Of a DNA stretch of 8,552 nt, positions 1-5,992 are shown piece after piece. The translations under genes were made by a program, and so were the position numbers. The notes below the pieces were generated by a model. That model saw nothing but the letters and a program-made list of their open reading frames with translations. It did not search any database and had not been told where the DNA came from. The DNA is from Mobilitalea sp. (GTDB lineage: Bacteria > Bacillota_A > Clostridia > Lachnospirales > Lachnospiraceae). The DNA lies in the NCBI GenBank assembly GCA_029974875.1, contig JARKQP010000534.1, forward strand, positions 1 through 8,552, given 5' to 3'. Every line of letters starts with the position of its first letter. The first letter of the stretch is position 1.

Positions 1-897
1 CTCATATAAATCTCTGCAGTACCCCCATATATTTTCATAATCCACAACACGTTTCTTAATCGGTCCGAGATTCCGGTAATAATGGGTATCAAATCTTGCC
101 AATGTTACAAAGAACCGAACATCACTGTCGGTCACATAATCACCAAACAAGAAGCGTTTCTTTGACAACCGTTCTTCTAAAAGATCCATGGAGTTATAAA
201 AATCGTCAAAGGCTTCCTGGTAAGCCTCCAAAGACCGGCAGAAAGCCATACGGTAATGTGCATTGTTGATATTGGGAAACAGCCAATCATTAAAGTCATC
301 AATTTCTTTCCGCAATTCCTCCGGATAAAGCTCCGGTGCGTCCTCAGCCTGGAATGGGCGGAAGGCAACTTCAAAATAGTTCGTCAGACGGTGGTAGTCG
401 TTATTTACGACCTTTTTGGTCGTGACATCCACCAGGGCAGGAACCGTACTTCTCCCTTTATATTCCGGATCCGCGTTATTGTATGCCTCTGCCAGGAATT
501 TAATTCCCAGTACCGGATCCTCATACCCTTCATTATAAGGAAATCCCCAGCCATAATTGGACTTTTGTCCCACATGGCCAACAATATTGATACTGACCGC
601 ATCCTCTAATCCCAACAGTTCCCTTACTATAGATGCACGGTTGGACCAATGACAGCCCTTTGCCCAAAACAGGCGGTATTTTCCTGCCTCTGCTTTTAAC
701 TCCCCTTCCCCGTCTCCAAATGGAGTGGAAAAATGGTTTGGCTGACGTACAAATGCCCCCTTTTCATCGATCTCTGATACAATCTCCTTCGGTCTTTCCT
801 TCACACCTCTTTCAGCGGCCTCCTTATCCAATAATTCATCTGAAACAATAACTTTTTGGTCTGCCGGAGCCTTAAAGCTGATTGCACAACTAGACAT
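1..897 (-). CDS. GST-fold glutathionyl-hydroquinone-reductase-like protein, partial (C-terminus outside window)
   Basis: This frame is open from an ATG at 897 to the left edge: 299 codons with no stop. The Xi-class (ECM4/YqjG, glutathionyl-hydroquinone reductase) family is usually about 310-340 residues, so only a short C-terminal piece should be missing. The thioredoxin-like domain begins near residue 70, with AGKYRLFW and then the nucleophile region G81-C82-H83-W84-S85-N86-R87. A cis-Pro segment STVPALVD follows at 150-157. The helical C-terminal domain carries FLFGDYVTDSDVRFFVTLARFD (about 249-270), close to the family hallmark TDADIRLF.TL.RFD. Odd points: the usual Cys-Pro-Trp is Cys-His-Trp, and the family segment NNES is NNDY (165-168). 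The start is set by AAAGGAGG at 913-906, 8 nt upstream and overlapping the cysK stop. It is a clear paralogue of the protein at 3327-2308. Family members reductively cleave S-glutathionyl-quinol thioethers; the substrate here is unknown. Family call is firm, function is open. Confidence 0.9.
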   Translation of the reverse strand, partial: MSSCAISFKAPADQKVIVSDELLDKEAAERGVKERPKEIVSEIDEKGAFVRQPNHFSTPFGDGEGELKAEAGKYRLFWAKGCHWSNRASIVRELLGLEDAVSINIVGHVGQKSNYGWGFPYNEGYEDPVLGIKFLAEAYNNADPEYKGRSTVPALVDVTTKKVVNNDYHRLTNYFEVAFRPFQAEDAPELYPEELRKEIDDFNDWLFPNINNAHYRMAFCRSLEAYQEAFDDFYNSMDLLEERLSKKRFLFGDYVTDSDVRFFVTLARFDTHYYRNLGPIKKRVVDYENIWGYCRDLYE

Positions 898-911
898 AAT
901 CTATTCCTCCT

Positions 912-1844
912 TTATTTATTATATAATCCGCTGGACAAATACCTCTCACCGCTGTCCGGAAATATCACCACAATATTCTTGTCTTTGTTCTCCGGTCTGG
1001 CAGCCACCTTCACTGTTGCCCAAAGAGCTGCACCGGAGGAGATTCCAACAGAAATGCCTTCTGTTTTGGCTACCAATCTTGCCGTATCATATGCATCCTC
1101 ATCCGTAACGGTAATAATCTCATTAAAAAGCTCCAGCTTTGTCACCGGTGCGATCATTCCGCCGCCGATTCCCTGGATCCTGTGGAATCCCGGCTCTCCA
1201 CCGGAAAGCACCGGGCAGCCGGCCGGCTCTACACCAATCAGCTTCACATCTGCCTTCTTCGAGCGTAAATATTCACCCGCACCTGTAAGGGTTCCGCCAG
1301 TTCCTACCGTTGCTACTACAATGTCTACATTCCCATCCATATCATCCCAGATCTCAGGTCCTGTGGTTTCGAAATGTGCCCTTGGGTTATTTGGATTGGC
1401 GCCCTGTCCGATGATTACTCCATTCTTTGTTGTTTCTAAAAGCTCTGCTGCTTTCTTCCCTGCACCGCCCATGTTCTCAGCCGCCGGTGTCAGGTGAACC
1501 TCTGCACCGAAGCCCTCTAGCATAAGGATACGTTCCTGGGACATATTCTCCGGCATACAGATGATGGTCTTATATCCTTTCGCCGCTGCAACTGCAGCAA
1601 GCCCGATACCGGTATTTCCCGAGGTTCCCTCGATAATAGTTCCGTCCTCTGTTATTCTTCCTTCCTGCTCTGCCGCCTCGATCATGCTTAAGGCAATACG
1701 ATCCTTCACACTTCCTCCCGGATTGAAATATTCCAGCTTTGCAAAAATTCTTGCACCTGTAAATTCCGCTTTTTCGACCTTATGAAGCTCTACAATCGGT
1801 GTATGGCCAACCAGCTCTAATATACTGTGATATACCTTTCCCAT
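912..1844 (-). CDS. cysK: Cysteine synthase A (O-acetylserine sulfhydrylase), PLP-dependent
   Basis: A complete 310-residue beta-family PLP enzyme, the normal CysK length. It makes L-cysteine from O-acetyl-L-serine and sulfide in the cytoplasm. The Schiff-base lysine is K47 in PGGSVKDR. The substrate loop TSGNTG is at 74-79, the PLP-phosphate loop GTGGT at 181-185, and the conserved IQGIGGG at 223-229. GISSGAA (267-273), with the pyridine-N-contacting serine at about 270, and PDSGERYLS (296-304) follow. All key residues seem intact. The start is supported by AGAAGGA at 1857-1851 with 6-nt spacing. It lies 15 nt after the GNAT stop and 14 nt before the downstream GST, so it is inside the operon. 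In this setting it may recapture sulfide as cysteine or act on S-substituted cysteines. A cystathionine-beta-synthase-like or S-sulfocysteine role cannot be excluded, but sequence features favour CysK. Confidence 0.95.
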   Translation of the reverse strand: MGKVYHSILELVGHTPIVELHKVEKAEFTGARIFAKLEYFNPGGSVKDRIALSMIEAAEQEGRITEDGTIIEGTSGNTGIGLAAVAAAKGYKTIICMPENMSQERILMLEGFGAEVHLTPAAENMGGAGKKAAELLETTKNGVIIGQGANPNNPRAHFETTGPEIWDDMDGNVDIVVATVGTGGTLTGAGEYLRSKKADVKLIGVEPAGCPVLSGGEPGFHRIQGIGGGMIAPVTKLELFNEIITVTDEDAYDTARLVAKTEGISVGISSGAALWATVKVAARPENKDKNIVVIFPDSGERYLSSGLYNK

Positions 1845-1859
1845 ACTGCATCCTTCTCT

Positions 1860-2297
1860 CTAATCAAATGTTTTTTCAGTGTAAATGATCTTGAATATAC
1901 CCCCATCCCTGGTACGGCTATAATCTGCCTGATAACCCAGGGTCTCATAAAATCCCACAGCCTCATCCCTGCTTGTAATCACAATTTTCTTATATCCCAG
2001 CTCCAGAATCCACTGTTCCGCAGCTTCAACCGCCAGCCGCCCTACTCCCTTTTTACGGTAGTCTTCAATGACGCAGACACATTCAATTTTTGCAGTGTTT
2101 TCCTCCGGGAGAAAATGCACTCTGCAGGTTCCCACCGGATAAATACCGTCCATTACCAAAATATATGGTGTATCGGGTGTATCACCTCCGTCAAATTCTC
2201 CATCCAAGGGTATTTCAAACCCTTTTACCATAGCCTCGGTTCGCACATAATATACGCCTGCATGCTGCCAGGTCTTGGTTGCTCTGATTGCTTCCAT
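1860..2297 (-). CDS. GNAT-family N-acetyltransferase
   Basis: A 145-residue single-domain GNAT enzyme, which transfers an acetyl group from acetyl-CoA to an amine. Acetyl-CoA motif A is VCVIEDYRKKGVGRL (74-88), with the pyrophosphate loop R81-K-K-G84-V-G86. The motif-B segment AVGFYETLGY lies at about 113-122, and a C-terminal DGGIFKIIY strand ends the fold. The N-terminus, EAIRATKTWQHAGVYYVR, resembles cytoplasmic GNATs of this size. The frame opens further upstream, to 2333, but that ATG has no ribosome binding site and lies inside the preceding gene. ATG 2297 has GAGAGG 6 nt ahead, overlapping the upstream GST stop, so I chose it. It sits between the GST and cysK, downstream of an amino-acid importer. 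By analogy with SnaA/YxeL of Bacillus, it may N-acetylate an imported S-substituted cysteine (inference). The acceptor cannot be read from sequence. Confidence 0.88.
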   Translation of the reverse strand: MEAIRATKTWQHAGVYYVRTEAMVKGFEIPLDGEFDGGDTPDTPYILVMDGIYPVGTCRVHFLPEENTAKIECVCVIEDYRKKGVGRLAVEAAEQWILELGYKKIVITSRDEAVGFYETLGYQADYSRTRDGGIFKIIYTEKTFD

Positions 2298-2303
2298 GCT
2301 GCA

Positions 2304-2309
2304 CCTCTC
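2304..2309 (-). promoter_or_regulatory. Ribosome binding site deciding the GNAT start
   Basis: GAGAGG on the minus strand overlaps the TGA stop of the upstream GST (2310-2308) and stands 6 nt before ATG 2297. The alternative in-frame ATG at 2333 is preceded by no purine-rich element. The site therefore argues for the shorter 145-residue protein and for translational coupling to the GST. Confidence 0.7.
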
Positions 2310-3327
2310 AATCTTCCAGCTTAAATTTTTCATCCGGATGGCGGCTTAATTTTTCTCTTCCAGCCGGCTGTTTCCAAACACTGGTATCCGGACCCTTGGC
2401 CACCAGAGAATATATATTTCCCCACAATGGTTTCAAATGAGGTGAAAGCTGGTAATGCTTTTTATAGGTTTCAAAGCTGGTAACTTCCTTGATTTCAGGA
2501 ATCTGATAGATATCTCTGGCGTAGGGACACAAATTCTTAAAATCAATGAGCCGGTTCCGGTTTGCCCGGAATACCTGGAAGTATGCCACATCAAATCTAG
2601 CTAGCGTAGGATAAAGGCGGATATCAGCATCTGTAATATAATCTCCTAATAAAAACCTGCGGTCTTCCAGCCTCTTATCCAAGATATCCAGCGCCTCAAA
2701 CAAAAGGTGATATGCTTTCTCATAGGCGGCCTGTGATCTGGCAAAGCCTACATTATAAACTCCTTCATTGACACGTTTGAATATATATTGGTTTAATTGA
2801 TCGATTTCTGTCCGCAGCTCCTCCGGATATAAATCCGGTGCATTTTTCTTATGGTATGGTTTCCATGCCATATTCAGGTAGATCGGATGCCAAAAGTGAT
2901 CATTATTGGCTGCATGACCGGTTTTTGTATCCACAATGACCGGCACTGTAGGACGGTCAGGAAAACCCGCCTCACCATAATCTCTGTCATAAATGTCCTT
3001 TAGGAGATGCACACCCAACACCGGATCCTTTTCCTCCGGATCATCCGTAAACGCCCATCCATCCGTGGTTCGATAGATCCCTGTGGTTCCAAGGCTGATG
3101 ACCTTATCAAGGCCTAACAGGTTCCTGGTAATTACAACCTTATGTGCATGGGGGCAAGCCGGCATCCATATGAGCCGGTAACGGCCTCTTTCTATGGGCC
3201 ATTCATCCTCTCCGCCTCCGAACTTCCTTTTAAATGCAAAGTCTAAATCTTTGATTTCTCCATCCGCCTGAATCTGGTTGCGGAATGTCCTTTCAAATAC
3301 TTCAATTCCCTCTGCCATTACTTTCAT
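2308..3327 (-). CDS. GST-fold glutathionyl-hydroquinone-reductase-like protein (Xi class)
   Basis: A complete 339-residue member of the ECM4/YqjG family, whose members reduce S-glutathionyl quinols to free thiol and quinol. The thioredoxin-like N-domain starts near residue 45. The nucleophile motif is A57-C58-P59-H60-A61-H62-K63, where the family normally has CPWAHR, so the tryptophan is a histidine. The cis-Pro segment is PTVPVIVD (126-133). NND (141-143) is followed by His-Phe-Trp instead of the family Glu-Ser-Ser. The helical C-domain has RRFLLGDYITDADIRLYPTLARFD (about 223-246), the strongest family signature, then NLCPYARDIYQIPEI. The segment after 295 is a C-terminal extension relative to the core fold. 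The start is uncertain between ATG 3327 (poorly spaced AAAGAG) and ATG 3318. The gene lies 10 nt after the ATPase stop and 10 nt before the GNAT start, within the operon. It is paralogous to the gene at the left edge. Substrate unknown. Confidence 0.93.
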   Translation of the reverse strand: MKVMAEGIEVFERTFRNQIQADGEIKDLDFAFKRKFGGGEDEWPIERGRYRLIWMPACPHAHKVVITRNLLGLDKVISLGTTGIYRTTDGWAFTDDPEEKDPVLGVHLLKDIYDRDYGEAGFPDRPTVPVIVDTKTGHAANNDHFWHPIYLNMAWKPYHKKNAPDLYPEELRTEIDQLNQYIFKRVNEGVYNVGFARSQAAYEKAYHLLFEALDILDKRLEDRRFLLGDYITDADIRLYPTLARFDVAYFQVFRANRNRLIDFKNLCPYARDIYQIPEIKEVTSFETYKKHYQLSPHLKPLWGNIYSLVAKGPDTSVWKQPAGREKLSRHPDEKFKLED

Positions 3328-3337
3328 CTCTTTTCTT

Positions 3338-4102
3338 TTAAATACTATACTCCATACCCTCCAGCATATTGATGTTGATAAGGAACTCCTTTAAACGGTC
3401 ACTTTTCGGCCTCTCAAAGATTTCTTTGGGAGTTCCGTCTTCTACGATCCTTCCGTTTTCGAGAAAAATAATACGGTTAGCCACACTTTTCACAAATCCC
3501 ATTTCATGCGTTACCAGTAAAATCGTATTTCCTTCCTGGGCAGCCCGGCGAATAGTAACCAATACTTCATTTACCAATTCCGGGTCCAAGGCTGAGGTGG
3601 GTTCATCCATCAACAGAAGCTGTGGCTGCATTGCCAGCGCTCTTGAAATTGCTACCCTTTGCTGTTGTCCCCCGGATAAATGTTTTGGATAATGGTAGAT
3701 ACGGTCTGTCATTCCTACCTTCTCCAGTTGCCGTAATGCGATTTTTCTGGCTTCTTCCCTGCTTAATTTCTTAACAACGATAAGGCCTTCCATCACGTTT
3801 TCCAATGCGGTTCTTTGTTTGAAAAGGTTAAACTGCTGAAAAACCATCTCTGTGTGCTGGCGAAGTGCCAGCTTCTCCTTCGAAGACTTTGTGGTCAGCT
3901 CATATTTTTTCCCATCAATGGTAATCGTGCCGCTTTCCGGCTTCTCTAGCAGGTTCGTGCAGCGCAGCAAGGTAGATTTTCCGGTTCCGGAAGGCCCGAT
4001 AATAGCTACTACCTCACCCTTATGGATATCCAGATCCACATTATCAAGCACTACATTATTGCCGAACTTCTTGCTTAATCCTCTGATTTCTACCAGGCTC
4101 AT
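3338..4102 (-). CDS. Polar amino acid ABC transporter, ATP-binding subunit
   Basis: A 254-residue ATPase of the GlnQ/HisP/TcyN type, which powers import through the adjacent permease. Walker A is GPSGTGKST (36-44), the Q-loop is FQQFNLF (88-94), the ABC signature is LSGGQQQRVA (142-151), Walker B is LLLMDEPTSALDPE (162-175), and the switch histidine is H199 in VTHE. All are intact, and length is normal. I start it at ATG 4102. A GTG four codons upstream (4114) is in frame, but it lies inside the ribosome binding site GGGAGGTG (4119-4112), which serves the ATG. The permease stop is 4 nt upstream, so expression is probably coupled. Sequence alone does not give the substrate. The context (CysK, GNAT, GST) suggests cystine or another cysteine derivative; this is inference. 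Confidence 0.96.
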   Translation of the reverse strand: MSLVEIRGLSKKFGNNVVLDNVDLDIHKGEVVAIIGPSGTGKSTLLRCTNLLEKPESGTITIDGKKYELTTKSSKEKLALRQHTEMVFQQFNLFKQRTALENVMEGLIVVKKLSREEARKIALRQLEKVGMTDRIYHYPKHLSGGQQQRVAISRALAMQPQLLLMDEPTSALDPELVNEVLVTIRRAAQEGNTILLVTHEMGFVKSVANRIIFLENGRIVEDGTPKEIFERPKSDRLKEFLININMLEGMEYSI

Positions 4103-4106
4103 GGTT

Positions 4107-4904
4107 TTATACACCTCCCGAATCGGAGACCCTTAGGCTCCGATCCGATTTTTTATTTTTCTTTGTCTTAATTATTTTTCCATTAGGATCTCTTTCCGGA
4201 ACCTCATCCGGAATATTCACCTTTGTCTCAAGCCACTTTAAGAACTGCTCTAAGATGATGGTGATGACCCAGTATATAATAGCCAGTGAACAATAGACCT
4301 CAAAATAACGATAATTCTTTCCTGCCAGAATCTTACCCTGTGCTGTGATTTCTATAACAGAGCAGGTAAATGCCAGTGATGTTCCCTTGATAAGACCAAT
4401 CAGTGAATTCCCTAAAGGCAGAATCGCAACTGCACCGGCCTGAGGTACAATTACCCGTTTTAACACCTTCCATCCTGACATCCCCATAGACTTTGCCGCT
4501 TCAATCTGTCCCTTATCCACAGACTGGATTGCTGCGCGAATAGTTTCCGAGTCAAAGGCTGACTGATTCAGGCCCAGTGCAATCATGGCAAATACAATTC
4601 CAGGAATTCCGTTTATATTGTAATCCGTCCCATAATAATAGTTGATATACTTTAATGCAATCGGAATCCCGAAATACGCCAGATACAACTGGACAATAAT
4701 CGGAGTCCCGCGCATGAAGGATACAAAAAATATAGAAATCTGTGTTAATACCGGTACCTTATTGGTTCGTACGATTGCTATGAGAAGTCCTACCAGCAAT
4801 CCAATCACAAGCGCAATTGCAGTCAGCTCCAATGTTACCGGCAGACTCTGTAATATTGTCGGTATCTGCGTAAAAACCAATTCCAGGTCAAATAACTTTG
4901 CCAT
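4107..4904 (-). CDS. Polar amino acid ABC transporter, permease subunit
   Basis: A 265-residue integral membrane protein of the HisM/GlnP family. Hydrophobic segments lie at about 22-46, 55-80, 100-118, 160-185 and 203-222. RGTP (65-68) is the usual sequence after the second segment in polar-amino-acid permeases. The cytoplasmic coupling (EAA) loop is at 135-156, EAAKSMGMSGWKVLKRVIVP, which contacts the ATPase. The C-terminus is a Lys/Arg-rich hydrophilic tail (about 236-265) longer than the minimal fold. Only one permease gene is present, so a homodimer is likely. It starts 30 nt after the solute-binding protein stop; purine-rich AGAGG and GAGAGAAG precede the ATG. It ends 4 nt before the ATPase start. 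Confidence 0.95.
   Translation of the reverse strand: MAKLFDLELVFTQIPTILQSLPVTLELTAIALVIGLLVGLLIAIVRTNKVPVLTQISIFFVSFMRGTPIIVQLYLAYFGIPIALKYINYYYGTDYNINGIPGIVFAMIALGLNQSAFDSETIRAAIQSVDKGQIEAAKSMGMSGWKVLKRVIVPQAGAVAILPLGNSLIGLIKGTSLAFTCSVIEITAQGKILAGKNYRYFEVYCSLAIIYWVITIILEQFLKWLETKVNIPDEVPERDPNGKIIKTKKNKKSDRSLRVSDSGGV
4112..4119 (-). promoter_or_regulatory. Ribosome binding site deciding the ATPase start
   Basis: GGGAGGTG on the minus strand, 9 nt before ATG 4102 and within the last codons of the permease gene. Because the in-frame GTG (4114-4112) is part of this element, it cannot be the initiation codon it serves. This favours the 254-residue ATPase. Confidence 0.75.
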
Positions 4905-4934
4905 CTTCTCTCAACCTCTGCTCCCTTTTACTCA

Positions 4935-5879
4935 TTACTCATAAATATAATATGGTGTATAGTCCTTACCAAAGTATTTCTCGTTGATTTCCTTTGTGGT
5001 ACCATCTTCTACTAATTCTTTTAACGCAGCGTTGATATCTTCTGCCAGCTGCTCATGTCCTTTGCTTACGATCAGGTAGCTATCCTCATGCTCATCTGAT
5101 GCAAGCACCTTTTCAGACAGATCCAGATTAAATTCCGGTTGAAAATATCCATAGTACATCGGAGTATCAATTAAAGTGAAATCATACTTACCGTCCTGGA
5201 TATCCTGGAGCTGTACTGTAAGATCTGCTTCTGTGTAATTGATATCAATTTGTTTATCCGGGTTAGCGTCATTATATTTCTCAACAACTGTAGTCTGGTT
5301 TACTCCGGCTCCTCCGATGAATTTCTTTCCTACCAGGTCAGATAAGGTATTTACATTACTTAAGTCAATGCTCTTGGTAGCCACAATGGATCTTTCATTA
5401 GAAAAAATGGCATCTGTAAAAATGTATTTTTCTTTTCTTTCCTCATTCATACCAAAGTTATTTACACCAATCTGATACTTATCGGAATCAAGTCCTGCAA
5501 AGATAGAAGAAAATTCGGTAACTTGGATCTGAAGATCATATTGTGGAAGCTTGGCAAAAATTGCTTTTATTAAATCTATGTTATGACCGGTTGGATTTCC
5601 AGCATCGTCCAGATATACAAACGGTCTTGGTGATCCTCCGGTAGCAGCATAAACAGTGATTTTTTCTGTGGAATCTGAATTTCCGGTATCAGTATCAGCT
5701 GCAGGCTGTTCACTTCCTGTTGTATCCCCGGAGCCGGCTGTTGTATCCGGGCTTGGTGTTGTATTGGAGCTGTTGTCTGCTGTGCCAGAACTCTTACTTC
5801 CGCATCCTGTCAGCGTTCCTATTGCCAATACGGCTACTAATAATACGGATGCTAATCTTTTCAAATACTTATTCTTCAT
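4935..5879 (-). CDS. Amino acid ABC transporter solute-binding lipoprotein (SBP family 3)
   Basis: A 314-residue extracytoplasmic receptor. Residues 1-26 form a lipoprotein signal: Lys/Arg-rich start, hydrophobic core LLVAVLAIG, and lipobox L23-T24-G25-C26, so Cys26 should be lipidated. Residues 27-72 are a Ser/Thr/Gly/Asp-rich tether. The periplasmic-binding fold (PF00497 type) starts at KITVYAAT (73-80). PTGHNIDLIKAIF (96-108) matches the family's G-x-D-x-D-L-x-x-A-I signature. A VNNFGMNEERKEKYIF segment (139-154) matches the ITPER-K-VDFS region but in the N-N form common among cystine-type receptors. GGAGVNQTT (189-197) is the ligand-contact turn and DFTLIDTPMYYGY is the lobe-closing strand. 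AAGGAGA (5893-5887) precedes the ATG by 7 nt. Amino-acid-type ligand is firm; cystine or an S-substituted cysteine is inferred from context. Confidence 0.94.
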   Translation of the reverse strand: MKNKYLKRLASVLLVAVLAIGTLTGCGSKSSGTADNSSNTTPSPDTTAGSGDTTGSEQPAADTDTGNSDSTEKITVYAATGGSPRPFVYLDDAGNPTGHNIDLIKAIFAKLPQYDLQIQVTEFSSIFAGLDSDKYQIGVNNFGMNEERKEKYIFTDAIFSNERSIVATKSIDLSNVNTLSDLVGKKFIGGAGVNQTTVVEKYNDANPDKQIDINYTEADLTVQLQDIQDGKYDFTLIDTPMYYGYFQPEFNLDLSEKVLASDEHEDSYLIVSKGHEQLAEDINAALKELVEDGTTKEINEKYFGKDYTPYYIYE

Positions 5880-5992
5880 AATTCAATCTCCTTTTTGATC
5901 TTTATTTTATTAATTTTATTGCTTAATACGTTCTACTTTTTCACGGATTTTTTCCTGTAATCCTGGATAACACCCCCAAACTGTCATCTCCG
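5880..5992. other. Intergenic gap between amidohydrolase and importer genes
   Basis: A 113-nt AT-rich spacer. I see no convincing -35/-10 pair and no GC-rich terminator. A weak 5-bp dyad (GGATT/AATCC) is present. It holds the strong ribosome binding site of the solute-binding protein and a possible 23-codon ORF (5987-5916). Read-through from the amidohydrolase into the importer genes is therefore likely but not proven. Confidence 0.6.
5916..5987 (-). CDS. Possible small ORF, 23 codons, translationally coupled to the amidohydrolase
   Basis: ATG at 5987 follows the amidohydrolase TAA by 5 nt, and the ORF ends with TAA at 5918-5916. The predicted peptide begins MTVWGCYPGL and continues as a charged, helix-prone stretch rich in Glu, Lys, Arg and Ile (about residues 11-23). 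No ribosome binding site stands at a normal distance: CGGAG abuts the ATG directly. Initiation would therefore need termination-reinitiation. A 23-codon open frame can occur by chance, so this is only a candidate. No homologue recognised. Confidence 0.3.
   Translation of the reverse strand: MTVWGCYPGLQEKIREKVERIKQ

Noticed and set aside
256..609. 117-codon plus-strand ORF and two short minus-strand ORFs at 177-374 and 405-602
   Set aside because: All lie inside the partial GST, which is open through this whole stretch in another minus frame with clear family motifs.
856..1497. 213-codon plus-strand ORF
   Set aside because: It is antisense to cysK, whose catalytic motifs are unmistakable; the plus-strand product is Ser/Pro/Phe-rich with no domain, typical of a shadow frame.
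1827..2324. 165-codon plus-strand ORF
   Set aside because: It is antisense to the GNAT gene and its motif A; no ribosome binding site or recognisable fold.
2298..2333. N-terminal 12-codon extension of the GNAT
   Set aside because: The upstream ATG lacks a ribosome binding site and overlaps the GST gene, whereas ATG 2297 has GAGAGG at ideal distance and gives the usual family N-terminus.
5940..5985. Terminator between the amidohydrolase and the solute-binding protein
   Set aside because: Only a 5-bp GGATT/AATCC dyad was found, without a stable GC stem or a following T-run.
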